The position numbers were made by a program, and so were the translations under genes. Below, piece after piece: positions 1 through 10,078 of a stretch of DNA of 64,000 nt. The notes beneath the pieces were generated by a model, which was not told where the DNA came from, did no database searches, and saw nothing but the letters and a program-made list of their open reading frames with translations. Origin of the DNA: RGIG2945 sp045540355 (GTDB lineage: Bacteria; Bacillota; Clostridia; Oscillospirales; Acutalibacteraceae). Positions within the stretch are counted from its first letter, which is position 1. Each line of letters begins with the position of its first letter. The stretch lies in NCBI GenBank assembly GCA_045540355.1, contig JAZQHB010000097.1:1-64000 (forward strand), read 5' to 3'.

Positions 1-3000
1 ACTTGTATCTGTATCCCATCTGTCAAATACATAACCTGTGTTTTCTGCAACTGTTGTCGGTATCTTTGCAGAAGCACCTTTTTCTACCTGCTGAATATCA
101 AGTACTGTTTTAAGAATTGAATCTACAAAGGCTACTGTGTAGTATTTTGAATTGATGTCTTCTGAATATACAGCTTCAATTGTTTTGTCAGCTTCAAGTA
201 TAAATGTATATTCGGGTGTGTAGGATACTATTCTGCCTCTGTCGTCTACCCAGAACATAAATCTTCTTGTTTCGCCTTCATTGACTATTGCGTTGAGTGT
301 AATCTCTGTTCCTTCATTCAACTTTGTCTGATACACATTACCGAGCAACTCAGGCTCACCTTTGTTAAGGCTTACTGTCATATATGAGCCGACAGACTGT
401 GCATTAAGATTATATTTATGTCCTGTCCAGTGTGCATACAATGTATGATTTTCTGCAATTGAAACGAGCGTTGACTCTGTAATCTGTGTTCCGCCCTGAG
501 GTTCGGTAAACCAACCGACGAAGGTGTAATTCGGTCTTACGGGCGGCGTCGGTAATGTTCCGTAATTATCACCGTAGGTCAGATATACACCTATGGGTGT
601 CTGTTCTGTCAAGGAGTTCGTTTTTTCGATTTTGGCTTTAAACCAATAATTGCTGAATGTTACAGCTTCACCGTTTGCAGAATTTCTTACAACTCTGAGT
701 TCAACTCTGTCTGCTGTATCTGCAATTTCCTGTGATGATATACTCCATGAAAGCTTGTCGTCGTATTCCGAACGCAAGAGTACATTTCCGTCGGCATCTA
801 AAAGCACGATTTCAACATAACCGTTGGTTGCGGTTCCTGTCGGATAAAGCGAAACTCTGTAGTAATCTCCGTTTTGTACTGTGAAAGGTACTGATGACAA
901 GACAATATAATCATCATCTCCGGTATATGTTCCACTCACTCCGATTGCCCTTGTTTCCGGAAGATATGTATATGTAATTCCGCTTACTGTTTTTGTTCTG
1001 CCGTCAACAGAAAACAGGTTTATTCCGTTTTCATCATTGGTATCAAACAATACATTGTATGTATTTGCTGTCCATTTTGCATAGAGGTCTATGTCAAGAT
1101 TCGGATATGTTTCGGGTATTGAAGCTTCGGTATATATACCGTTATTCAGAGTGTACCAACCTTTGAATGTGTATCCGGCGAATGTCGGATTCGCAACATT
1201 TTCTACTGTTTGGGCATATTTACCGCTGATTGTTTTAACTGTATCAGTTCCGTCAGGATAGTTGTAATGAAGTCTGATGTTGATAATCTCAACTTTATCT
1301 AACTCTTTGTAATAAAATACTCTTCCGTTACATTCGTCACAGCCCGCCTGAGCTAAGCCCAATGAGCTGCCTGTCGGTGAAGTTACAGTCACCCAATCCA
1401 TATAGTGAATTGTCGCATTGTTTATATAAGATGTGTTTGTTGCATCTATTGTGAGGGCATTGAATGTATCTTCCGTTCCTATGAAATGAATCATCTCAAG
1501 TGCATTACATTGTGCAAATGCCCTGTAATCAATTGATGTAAGTGTATCCGGCATTGCAACCCATGCCAAAGCGGTGCAACCGTGGAAGGTATACATACCT
1601 ACACTTTCTGTTCCGTAAGGTGTTATAACATCAACAAGTGCGGAACAGTCGTTGAATACACCGTCACCAAAATACTCTACTACCGAACGACCAAAGTCAA
1701 TTGAGGTAAGACCTGAACAACCGTTGAACGCATAAGCACCTACACCTGTTAATGCATCACTTGTTGCAAGTGTAGTTATCGAAGAACAATTGCTGAAAGC
1801 ATGGTCACCGATAGTTGTCAATGTATCAGGAAGAGTAATGTCTGCAATCAATTCACAGTTTTCAAACGCACTGCTGCCTATCGTTTCAACCTTGGAGTTC
1901 ATTGTTACTGTGGTAAGCTTATCACAATCATAGAAAGCATAATCGGAAATGTATTTTGCATTTGAACCGATTGTTATGGTCGTAAGAGTATCTGCGTCAG
2001 AAAATGCATATTCGCCTATTGTTACAACTGTATTCGGAATTGCATACGCAGTATCAGTTTTGCCCTCGGGGTATTTTACTATGGTTGTCTTTGTTTCATT
2101 GAACAGTACACCGTTTGCTGATGAGTACACATTATTTTCTGCATCAACAAAAATATTCTTGAGATTAGGACAGTTATTGAATGCATCTGCTGAAATACTT
2201 GTAACCGCTACTGTGACATCTACTCTCGCAAGCTTACCGCAATCACCGAATGCAGCTCTGCCTATTGTTTCTACAGTATTACCGACAACTGCAGTTATTA
2301 TTGAATCACAACCGTAAAAAGCAAAGTCGCTTATGCTTGTAACATCAGACGGAATCTCAAGTGCCGTTACAAGTGTTCTGTTTAGATAAAGGTTTTCTGC
2401 ATAGTAAAGAGGATTGGTGTAATAATCCTCAAATACTATTGAACACCATGCGGCTAAATCTTCAATATAGAGATTGTTGAGAGCATCACATCTGTAGAAT
2501 GCCTGTAAACCGATTTCCTCAACACTTGCGGGAATTGATATGCTTACAAGCTCTCCGCAGCCGTAAAAGGCGTGTTCACCGATTGAAGTAACGGAATCGG
2601 GAATTCTTACACTTGTGATTGTATCGTTATTCAGAAAGGCTTTATCTGCAATTGCAACAACCTTATATCCGCCTAAGGTTTCGGGGATTATGATTTCACC
2701 TGTTAATATCGGTTTAACACCCGTTACGGTTGCCTGATTATCTGATACCGTATAGTAAAAATATTCTTCATATACGACATCGTATTCCGAAATATGAACA
2801 GGGAAACGATTGTTAATTTTCTTGTAGTCCTCGGTAAAAGCCTGAGCATTAAGGACCTTAGCATAAGTTCTTAATGTATCTGACGGTACTATTGCACATT
2901 CTGATGAAATATTTCCGCTGTAGCTTGATGCGTTGTAGCCTGCAAGTATAGAATCAGCTTCTCCTCCGATATCTCCTGCTCCGTAGCAGTTTGTAATATG

Positions 3001-6000
3001 TACTGCACCACCGGAACGGCCTACGATTGCACCTGCGTTGTCTTCGGGACTTGCAGTTGTGCATATTGCTGTACTGTAGCAGTTTTCCACAACATCGGCT
3101 GCAAGATATACGCAACCGATTATACCGCCTGCAGATGCGTCCTTTACGGCTCTTGTTGCAGAGACGGTTGTGCCCTGAACATAGCAGTTTGTTGTCGTGC
3201 AGGCATTATATCTTGTTGCACCTATAAGTCCGCCGACAGATACGAGCATACTTGCTGAAATATTTCCGCCTCTTACGAAGCAACGGTCTGTGGTAGTCTG
3301 TCGTGCATAGCCTATCAGACCGCCGCACGCCTCTGCTGCATTCGCAGCTGAAGTCTTTGAAGAAAAAACATAAGGATTGATAACTCCGACATTTTTAATT
3401 GTTGCACCGTAAGTATATCCGAACAAACCGCTATAACAAGATTCATCAGATACATAGAGTCTCGAAACCTTTTTATGATTTCCGTCAAAAGTACCTCCGA
3501 AGTATGTAGCCGTAGAATTTTTACCCCAATAATCTCTGCCGCCTATCGGAATCCAATCGAACCCTGCAAGGTCGATATTATCCATCAGTTTTACTGTAGA
3601 ACCTGAGAATGTAAAACCAAGGGTTGCCTGCTCGGAAATCCATGCAAGTTCTTTTGCAGTATAAATATAGTATGTATTACCGTTAGATTCAGGCTCTGAG
3701 GTTTCGGGACCAACCCACTCAACCTCCCAGAGTAATCTCGGAAAATCATCATTTACATCGCTGTCAACCATATTATCGCTGACAAATGCGTTGTCGTTAT
3801 TGAGATTTGTTTTTGTGAGGTCTTTCAGCTCGTCCTCTGTCACAACTTCAGATGACATAGGATACTGCGGAGCGACAGAACCGCCAAAAAGCTTTTCTGT
3901 TGCGTAAGCACAGTACGGTGCTGTTGTATTTACTGTTGTTGTACCGCAGATTGAACCGACAAAATTGTAGCCTGAAGTTACGGTTGCAGTACTGTAACAG
4001 AAATTAAAATTCGTTTTGGCTGTCACAACACCGATCAAACCGCCTGCATAAGCAGTATTTGTCGTTCCTGTTGATGTGACTGTTGTACCCTGAACATAAC
4101 AGTTCTTTATAAATGATTCAGAGGAAGATATATTTCCGATAAGACCGCCTGCTCTGTAAGCAGATGTTACGCTACCTTCACGGATAAAGCAATTTTCAAC
4201 ACTTACGCCCATACCGTAGCCCAGCAGCACAGCCGTTCCGTGACTGTTATAATCCGCTTTATTCGTCGTATATGTGCTTGCAACAGACGGTTCAATGATG
4301 CCGACATTTTTAAACACACCGCCTGTGGATATACCGAATAAGCCGATACCGCTTGTCGTTGCATTGATTTTCAATCCTGAAAGTGTATGACTGTTTCCGT
4401 CAAATGTTCCGTAGAATTGTCTTGCTACTCCGTTACCACCGATGGGTGTCCAGATATAACGGCTCAAATCAAGGTCGTTCATCAATTTAATTGTGTAGCC
4501 TGAAAGATTATTTCCGCCGTTTACAAGCTTTGCAATATATGCAAGCTCTGAGGGTGTTGTAATTGAGTATACATTGTTGCTGTCAGCAGCTATTGTTTTT
4601 GCTGTATCAATCCAACCTATTTCCCAACTGAATCGCGGATATCCGTCATTAAGAAGTATTCCCGTATCTGCCACATAACCGCTACCGCCGTTGATGTTGG
4701 TAGATGAAAGAACCTTCAATGTTGCCGCAGTTACTACAGAAGAATAAGAATCAACCGTCGGTGATGTTGAACCGTTATATTTACCGTGAACGGTTGTAGT
4801 ACCGTAGCATGAATTTAAAGTTGTGCTTGTCTGTGTTGTCGCACCAAGTACAGAACCCGTATGATTTGAATATCCCGAACTGCATTTTGCCGTACTGTAA
4901 CAATAATTAAATGTCGTTGCCACAGTTATAACGCCTACAATACCACCTGCATAAGCGGTATTTGCAGTTCCTGTTGAGGTAACGGTTGTACCCTGAACAT
5001 AGCAGTTTGTAATAGTTGATGCAGTCGATGATATGTTACCTATAAGACCACCTGCTCTGTAAGCAGATGTTACACTACCGTCTCTTACAAAACATCCCTG
5101 AACGGTTACACCCATACCGTAACCTAAAAGTGCCGCAGTACCGTGTGAAAATTTATCCGATTCCGTTACGGAAGAATATGTATTTGAAACATCAGGTTCA
5201 ATAAGACCGACGTTCTTGATCGTTGCATTTTCCGCTAATCCGAAAAGGCCTATACCGTATTTATCGGAAGATATTTTCAAGCCCTTAATTGTATGATTAT
5301 TTCCGTCAAAGATGCCCTTGAATCTTATGGTTGTTCCGCCACCGCCGATGGGTGTCCATTCATATCCGCCTAAATCAAGGTCGTTCATCAGTTTGACGGT
5401 ATAACCTGAAAGAGTATTTCCGCCTCTTACAAGTTTTGCAATATATGCAAGTTCAGATTCAGTTGTTATTGAATATACATTATTGCTTGGTGTGACAGAT
5501 GTTGCCTTATCTGCCCAACCAGGTAATTCCCAGGCTAATACGGGATATCCGTCATTTTTATTTTCGTTATCCTCTCTGTAGGCGTCTGAGGTGTTGAGCG
5601 TTGTTCTGTCAAGGTTTTTGAGTTTAGTTGCAGTAACAATTTCAGAATTACTGTAAACAGGAGCTCTTTCCGCATTATTATATATACCGCCCATAGTTTC
5701 AGTTGAGTATACATCATTGAAATTTACAACTGTTGATACCGCTATACCACCGATTACCGAACCCACCGACTGTTTTCTGCCTGATGAGCATTTTGCCGTA
5801 CTGTAACAATTATTAAAAACTGTATCTATGGATACAAGCGATGTCAGACCGCCAACGATTGAATTAACCGTTGAGCCTGTTGATGTAACCGTTGTACCCT
5901 GAACGTAACAATTCGAAAAACTTGAACCAATCCGCCAGGCTTCTTCACTCATAATATTTGATACAAGCGCCGCCGCTCTGTAATAGGCCGTTACACTACC

Positions 6001-7518
6001 GCCTCTTACAAAGCAGTTTTCAACAGTTATGCCTATTCCCGCACCTGATAAAGCACCCACTCCGTAAGCACGTGTAGTTGCATCCTCTGAATAAGTTGTG
6101 TATACATCAGGCGAAATAATACCTACATTTTTAAGTGTGGCTTGTATCGAAAATCCGAAAATCCCTACACCAAATGTTGAAGAATGAATCTTTAATCCCG
6201 AAATAATATGACCGTTTCCGTCAAATGTTCCGCGGAAAGTTGTTGTTGAACCGTTACCACCGATCGGCATCCAGATATAACGGCTCAAATCAAGGTCGTT
6301 CATCAATTTAACAGTATAGCCCGAAAGCTTGTTGCCGCCGTTTACAAGCTGTGCAATATATGCAAGCTCCGAGGGGGTATATATTTCATAAGTTGTATCT
6401 GTAAGTGTGGGTTGTACTGCTGTATCTATCCAGCCGATTTCCCAACTGAATCGCGGATATCCGTCATTGAGAAGTATGCCTGTATCTGTTACATATCCGC
6501 TGCCGCCGTTTATGTTTGTTGATGCTAAAGCTTTTAATGTTTCTTCCGTTACTACAGAGGTGTTTGCATCGACAGCAGGCACTGTTGTTCCGATTTTTCC
6601 GTAAAGTGTTGAAATACCGTAGCAGGAATTAAGTGTTGCTGTTGTTTTATTGGTCGCACCAATCAGCGAACCGCTTTGAGAAGCGTAGCCTGAAACAGCA
6701 GTTGCAGTACTGTAACAGTATTCAAGCTTTGTATTTTCACCTGTAACAACGCCGACGATACCGCCTGCAAAAGAAGAGCTTGCATCCGTTGTTGAATGAA
6801 CAACCATTCCTTGTGCATAACAATTTGTCAGGGTAGATGCGCCTTCAGAAATATTACCTATAAGACCGCCTACTCTGTAAAGGCTTCTGACATAACCGTC
6901 ACGGACAAAACATCCGCTAAAGGTAGTCAGGCTTGCGTAGCCGACTAATGCACCTACGCCCCATGTCTGATTTTCATTACTGTCAACATTAACGGTTGAT
7001 GTTACCGTTGATGTGATTTCAGGAGAAATAATACCTACATTTTTGATGGTTGCATTGTTTGTAAGTCCGAAGAGACCTACACCGTATGAATTTGAATTTA
7101 TCGTTAAGTTTGCAATTGTATGATTATTTCCGTCAAATGTACCCTGGAAGGTCATTTCAGTCTCACCTAAACCAATAGGTGTCCATTCACGAGCACCTAA
7201 ATCAAGGTCATTCATCAGTTTAACCGTATAGCCTGAAAGATTATTTCCACCGTTTACAAGCTGTGCTATATATGCAAGCTCTGCTTCCGTTGTTATTGAG
7301 TACACACGGCTTTCATCAGGAGTTACGGTGGTTGCATAATCAAGCCAATTTCCGTCGGTAGCTTCTCGTACCTCAAACTCCTCTTCTGATTCAATAACCT
7401 CGGTTTCGGGTGTAACACCGTCTGCCGTATCAACATTTGTGCCGAATATATTTCCAAAGGATATACCTGTTATCAGCATAATTATTGACAGTATTAGCGA
7501 TACAATCTTCTGAAACAT
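1..7518 (-). CDS. Giant secreted repeat protein (GLUG units, BspA-type LRRs, InlB-type repeats), C-terminus cut by window edge
   Basis: An open frame runs from an ATG preceded by GGAGG to the left edge with no stop, giving at least 2506 residues. The N-terminus (MFQKIVSLILSIIMLITGIS) is a signal peptide. Residues ~70-1550 hold five successive ~300-residue units. Each starts with a YSITTxxELAYIAxLVNGG / YTVKLMNDLDL / FxGTFDGN module and continues with GLFG, NCYVQG and AGGIVG motifs typical of GLUG-type beta-helical repeats. Residues ~1575-2045 are BspA-type leucine-rich repeats (SIGEHAFYGC, TIGSSAFENC). Residues ~2075-2500 carry InlB/Flg_new-type repeats (YTFKGWYT, YTFVGWFTEPQGG). The architecture is that of extracellular adhesin-like proteins of gut Firmicutes; ligand and anchoring mode are unknown because the C-terminus is missing. 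It is divergent from the lipoprotein gene at 7668. Confidence 0.85.
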   Translation of the reverse strand, partial: MFQKIVSLILSIIMLITGISFGNIFGTNVDTADGVTPETEVIESEEEFEVREATDGNWLDYATTVTPDESRVYSITTEAELAYIAQLVNGGNNLSGYTVKLMNDLDLGAREWTPIGLGETEMTFQGTFDGNNHTIANLTINSNSYGVGLFGLTNNATIKNVGIISPEITSTVTSTVNVDSNENQTWGVGALVGYASLTTFSGCFVRDGYVRSLYRVGGLIGNISEGASTLTNCYAQGMVVHSTTDASSSFAGGIVGVVTGENTKLEYCYSTATAVSGYASQSGSLIGATNKTTATLNSCYGISTLYGKIGTTVPAVDANTSVVTEETLKALASTNINGGSGYVTDTGILLNDGYPRFSWEIGWIDTAVQPTLTDTTYEIYTPSELAYIAQLVNGGNKLSGYTVKLMNDLDLSRYIWMPIGGNGSTTTFRGTFDGNGHIISGLKIHSSTFGVGIFGFSIQATLKNVGIISPDVYTTYSEDATTRAYGVGALSGAGIGITVENCFVRGGSVTAYYRAAALVSNIMSEEAWRIGSSFSNCYVQGTTVTSTGSTVNSIVGGLTSLVSIDTVFNNCYSTAKCSSGRKQSVGSVIGGIAVSTVVNFNDVYSTETMGGIYNNAERAPVYSNSEIVTATKLKNLDRTTLNTSDAYREDNENKNDGYPVLAWELPGWADKATSVTPSNNVYSITTESELAYIAKLVRGGNTLSGYTVKLMNDLDLGGYEWTPIGGGGTTIRFKGIFDGNNHTIKGLKISSDKYGIGLFGLAENATIKNVGLIEPDVSNTYSSVTESDKFSHGTAALLGYGMGVTVQGCFVRDGSVTSAYRAGGLIGNISSTASTITNCYVQGTTVTSTGTANTAYAGGIVGVITVATTFNYCYSTAKCSSGYSNHTGSVLGATTQTSTTLNSCYGTTTVHGKYNGSTSPTVDSYSSVVTAATLKVLSSTNINGGSGYVADTGILLNDGYPRFSWEIGWIDTAKTIAADSNNVYSITTPSELAYIAKLVNGGNNLSGYTIKLMNDLDLSRYIWTPIGGNGVARQFYGTFDGNSHTLSGLKINATTSGIGLFGISTGGVFKNVGIIEPSVASTYTTNKADYNSHGTAVLLGYGMGVSVENCFIREGSVTSAYRAGGLIGNISSSESFIKNCYVQGTTVTSTGTTNTAYAGGLIGVVTAKTNFNFCYSTATVTSGYNFVGSICGTTTVNTTAPYCAYATEKLFGGSVAPQYPMSSEVVTEDELKDLTKTNLNNDNAFVSDNMVDSDVNDDFPRLLWEVEWVGPETSEPESNGNTYYIYTAKELAWISEQATLGFTFSGSTVKLMDNIDLAGFDWIPIGGRDYWGKNSTATYFGGTFDGNHKKVSRLYVSDESCYSGLFGYTYGATIKNVGVINPYVFSSKTSAANAAEACGGLIGYARQTTTDRCFVRGGNISASMLVSVGGLIGATRYNACTTTNCYVQGTTVSATRAVKDASAGGIIGCVYLAADVVENCYSTAICTTASPEDNAGAIVGRSGGAVHITNCYGAGDIGGEADSILAGYNASSYSGNISSECAIVPSDTLRTYAKVLNAQAFTEDYKKINNRFPVHISEYDVVYEEYFYYTVSDNQATVTGVKPILTGEIIIPETLGGYKVVAIADKAFLNNDTITSVRIPDSVTSIGEHAFYGCGELVSISIPASVEEIGLQAFYRCDALNNLYIEDLAAWCSIVFEDYYTNPLYYAENLYLNRTLVTALEIPSDVTSISDFAFYGCDSIITAVVGNTVETIGRAAFGDCGKLARVDVTVAVTSISADAFNNCPNLKNIFVDAENNVYSSANGVLFNETKTTIVKYPEGKTDTAYAIPNTVVTIGEYAFSDADTLTTITIGSNAKYISDYAFYDCDKLTTVTMNSKVETIGSSAFENCELIADITLPDTLTTIGDHAFSNCSSITTLATSDALTGVGAYAFNGCSGLTSIDFGRSVVEYFGDGVFNDCSALVDVITPYGTESVGMYTFHGCTALAWVAMPDTLTSIDYRAFAQCNALEMIHFIGTEDTFNALTIDATNTSYINNATIHYMDWVTVTSPTGSSLGLAQAGCDECNGRVFYYKELDKVEIINIRLHYNYPDGTDTVKTISGKYAQTVENVANPTFAGYTFKGWYTLNNGIYTEASIPETYPNLDIDLYAKWTANTYNVLFDTNDENGINLFSVDGRTKTVSGITYTYLPETRAIGVSGTYTGDDDYIVLSSVPFTVQNGDYYRVSLYPTGTATNGYVEIVLLDADGNVLLRSEYDDKLSWSISSQEIADTADRVELRVVRNSANGEAVTFSNYWFKAKIEKTNSLTEQTPIGVYLTYGDNYGTLPTPPVRPNYTFVGWFTEPQGGTQITESTLVSIAENHTLYAHWTGHKYNLNAQSVGSYMTVSLNKGEPELLGNVYQTKLNEGTEITLNAIVNEGETRRFMFWVDDRGRIVSYTPEYTFILEADKTIEAVYSEDINSKYYTVAFVDSILKTVLDIQQVEKGASAKIPTTVAENTGYVFDRWDTDTS

Positions 7519-7549
7519 ACAAATGCCTCCACTAAATTACAATTAATTA

Positions 7550-7578
7550 ATTTTAACACAAAATAAGAAAAAAGTAAA
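7550..7578 (-). promoter_or_regulatory. Promoter of the giant surface-protein gene
   Basis: On the minus strand there is a -35 TTTACT (7578-7573), a 17-nt spacer and a -10 TAAAAT (7555-7550), 32 nt before the ATG. This fits a sigma-A promoter; no mapping data. Confidence 0.6.
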
Positions 7579-7585
7579 GTTTATC

Positions 7586-7614
7586 TTGAACAAAACAGTC
7601 AAATATGCTATACT
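7586..7614 (+). promoter_or_regulatory. Promoter of the EEP-fold lipoprotein gene
   Basis: There is a -35 TTGAAC (7586-7591), a 17-nt spacer and an extended -10 TGCTATACT whose hexamer is 7609-7614. It lies ~54 nt before the chosen ATG at 7668 and ends almost back-to-back with the divergent promoter. Confidence 0.65.
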
Positions 7615-7667
7615 TTTCATAATGAATTATTATGGGTATTTTGTACTGTTTTATCGGAGGATTTTAT

Positions 7668-9584
7668 ATGAAAACATTCAGGAATATCGTTTGCATTTTA
7701 ATGTCGTGTATTATTATTTTTTCACTTGCCGCTTGCAACAGGCAATCTTCTGTATCTGTTGATTCTGCGGCTGCTTCAGGTGAACCGTCGCCGAACCAAA
7801 TATCCCCTACCGAGCTTAAAATAGTATCAGGCGATAAAAGTGATTACACTATAATATATTCAGCCATAGCAGAAGATTGGGAAAAAGCCGCCGCAACTAA
7901 ATTGCAAACTACAATAAAAGCCCTCACAGGTGTTACAATTCCCGTCAAAACAGATGCACAGTCGCGTGTTAATAAGGAAATAATTATAGGCACAACCACA
8001 AACAGAGCCAACGAATATAAGTATTCGGAATATGATGACTTCAAAAACGGCTATGCGTGTTTTGTTTCCTATGAAAGATTTATTTTGCTTGCAGGTTCAG
8101 AGGCGGGAATGTATGTTGCATTGCGTGAATTTTTTAATGATACTTTAGATGTAAACATTGATAACACCATAAGCAAACTCAGCAACACAGACTTCATTAT
8201 CAGCTCAAAATATAAAAAAAGCTCCGCGATAAACTCCACTCTCTTCCCCTATACCGAAGAAGACCTTTCCGAATACAAAATTGTTTATTCTTCATCTGAT
8301 GAATATCAGAAACGAGCAGCATACATTCTTCAGGAAAACATAGCAGAAAGCTTCGGTATTACGCTCCCGCTCACAACAGCCGCTACCGCAAAAAGCATCA
8401 CATTTGCATCAGATACTTCAGTATCAAACGGTAAGTTCAAGGTAAGCGTCTCCGGAACAAAAATCACAATAGGTGCAAATGACTATTACGGTCTTTTCGG
8501 TGGTGCAAATCATTTCGCTGTTACAAGCAGTTATTTCCCTATAAGAAACGGTTTCACCTACACGGGTGATTTCAGGAATTATATTGCTGCTTCTTCTCTT
8601 GAGGCATCAACAAGATACGCTTATGACAAGCAAGGCGACACCCGTCTGATGTTCTATAATGTTCTTTGGGATAACAAGACCACACTTCCTGCCGTGGAGA
8701 GAAATATTCTTCAGACTGAAATGATTAAGCAATACGCACCCGATGTAATAGCTTGTCAGGAGTTCAGTATTAACAAACGCGAATATTCAAAAGACCATAC
8801 AGGAACAACCGTTGCCTCAAAAAGCCTTGTAACTTTACTTAACTCTATCGGATATCAGGAATCCATAGACCCGCGTGTTGACAATGTTACCAATCCGAAT
8901 GAAGATTCGCTCAATATAAAAGTTACCGTTAACGGTTCAACCTATTATACATATTACAACAGCACGCCCCTGTTCTATAACACAAATACAACCGAGCATA
9001 TTGAAGGCGGTTATTTTTGGTACACAGACCATACAGATGATGAAAACGACAATTATATGTCCTCCTATAACCGTGCATCAAAGGCAGCTACATGGGGACT
9101 ATTCAAAAACAAATCAACAAATAAGCAGTATATTGTTATCGGAACTCACATGTGCACAAACAGCGACGGTGTAAGAGGTAAGCAGGCAGAAGAATTGATC
9201 GGACTGATTAACACCCTTACTTCCAGATATCCGACTGCACCGATATTCCTCGGCGGTGACCTTAACGGCAGCTACTCTGCTCAGAATTGCAAGAAATTCA
9301 CCGCAGCAGGCTACAAAGATTTTGAAAAGAACAAGCTTGCATCAATTTTCAATGCTCAGGTACGAACAGACCACGGATATCCCGAATACAACACAACAAA
9401 AGGAATGATGACCACAACTGCATCAGACTACCTGCAGAAATCTTCCTCGGCAGGCTCTGTTGACCACATTTTTGCCGTCACACCCTCGTTGGTATCAAAT
9501 TTCGGAGTTTACGGTGTTGTCGTTGACGATGTATCCCTCTCCTCCTCAGACCATCTGCCAATGTTCATTGATATTACAATTTAA
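7668..9584 (+). CDS. Lipoprotein with C-terminal endonuclease/exonuclease/phosphatase domain
   Basis: This 638-residue protein starts at an ATG with GGAGG 8 nt upstream; an in-frame ATG at 7632 lacks a ribosome site and would precede the signal peptide. The N-terminus has a hydrophobic stretch ending in a lipobox (SLAAC), so it should be a lipid-anchored extracellular protein. The first ~300 residues are alpha/beta and unrecognised. The C-terminal ~300 residues carry EEP-superfamily landmarks: MFYNVLWDN, the metal-binding Glu in ACQEFS, IGTHMC, GGDLNGS, VDHIF and the terminal SSDHLP. These belong to DNase I-like nucleases, sphingomyelinases and inositol phosphatases. The substrate cannot be decided from sequence. 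It is monocistronic, with its own promoter and terminator. Confidence 0.8.
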   Translation: MKTFRNIVCILMSCIIIFSLAACNRQSSVSVDSAAASGEPSPNQISPTELKIVSGDKSDYTIIYSAIAEDWEKAAATKLQTTIKALTGVTIPVKTDAQSRVNKEIIIGTTTNRANEYKYSEYDDFKNGYACFVSYERFILLAGSEAGMYVALREFFNDTLDVNIDNTISKLSNTDFIISSKYKKSSAINSTLFPYTEEDLSEYKIVYSSSDEYQKRAAYILQENIAESFGITLPLTTAATAKSITFASDTSVSNGKFKVSVSGTKITIGANDYYGLFGGANHFAVTSSYFPIRNGFTYTGDFRNYIAASSLEASTRYAYDKQGDTRLMFYNVLWDNKTTLPAVERNILQTEMIKQYAPDVIACQEFSINKREYSKDHTGTTVASKSLVTLLNSIGYQESIDPRVDNVTNPNEDSLNIKVTVNGSTYYTYYNSTPLFYNTNTTEHIEGGYFWYTDHTDDENDNYMSSYNRASKAATWGLFKNKSTNKQYIVIGTHMCTNSDGVRGKQAEELIGLINTLTSRYPTAPIFLGGDLNGSYSAQNCKKFTAAGYKDFEKNKLASIFNAQVRTDHGYPEYNTTKGMMTTTASDYLQKSSSAGSVDHIFAVTPSLVSNFGVYGVVVDDVSLSSSDHLPMFIDITI

Positions 9585-9594
9585 GATTAAACAT

Positions 9595-9629
9595 AACCCC
9601 TGCTGAGTGATATGCAATCAGCAGGGGTT
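9595..9629. terminator. Rho-independent terminator after the EEP lipoprotein gene
   Basis: Perfect 12-bp stem AACCCCTGCTGA (9595-9606) with TCAGCAGGGGTT (9618-9629), an 11-nt loop and a short T-rich tail, directly after the stop codon at 9584. The rest of 9630-9727 shows nothing recognisable. It could also act on the converging transcript ending at 9728. Confidence 0.8.
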
Positions 9630-9727
9630 TATTCTCACATCTAAAGGCAGCAAAATATTCCCTTAGTTATAATGTTCATTTATAAAAGTGGCTGTATCAA
9701 ACTTTTTCTTTTTTAATTTCTCGTTTT

Positions 9728-10078
9728 TCACATCGTTTCTGCCCATTCTGTTTCTTTGAATCCGACAAGGACAAAGTCGTCGCCGACAAGTATAGGTCGT
9801 TTTACAAGCATACCGTCGCTTGCAAGAAGCTTGAGTTGTTCTTCCTCGGGCATTTCGGGCAGTTTATTTTTTAACTCAAGAGATTTGTAAATCAGTCCGC
9901 TTGTGTTAAAAAACTTTTTAAGCGGTAATCCGCTTTTTTTGTACCATTCGGTCAGCTCATCAAGTGTGGGATTATCAAGCTTGATATCCCTTAATTCATA
10001 TTCGATTTTGTTATCGTCCAACCACTTTTTTGCCTTCTGGCAGGTTGTGCATTTGGGGTAACAAATAAATTTTATCAT
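9728..10078 (-). CDS. ArsC/Spx-family thioredoxin-fold protein
   Basis: A 116-residue protein of the arsenate reductase/Spx/YffB superfamily. The N-terminus IKFICYPKCTTCQKAKKWLD has the family beta-strand followed by a CTTC pair in place of the single catalytic Cys of classic ArsC. The C-terminal part has the family Arg-Pro-Ile motif (VKRPILVG). A CxxC favours a Spx/MgsR or YffB-like redox role, but true arsenate reduction cannot be excluded and no arsenic genes are nearby. ATG at 10078 is preferred over TTG at 10081 because AGGAGAG lies 8-9 nt upstream. The upstream stop TGA shares its last base with this ATG, so the gene is translationally coupled and ends the small operon. Confidence 0.75.
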   Translation of the reverse strand: MIKFICYPKCTTCQKAKKWLDDNKIEYELRDIKLDNPTLDELTEWYKKSGLPLKKFFNTSGLIYKSLELKNKLPEMPEEEQLKLLASDGMLVKRPILVGDDFVLVGFKETEWAETM

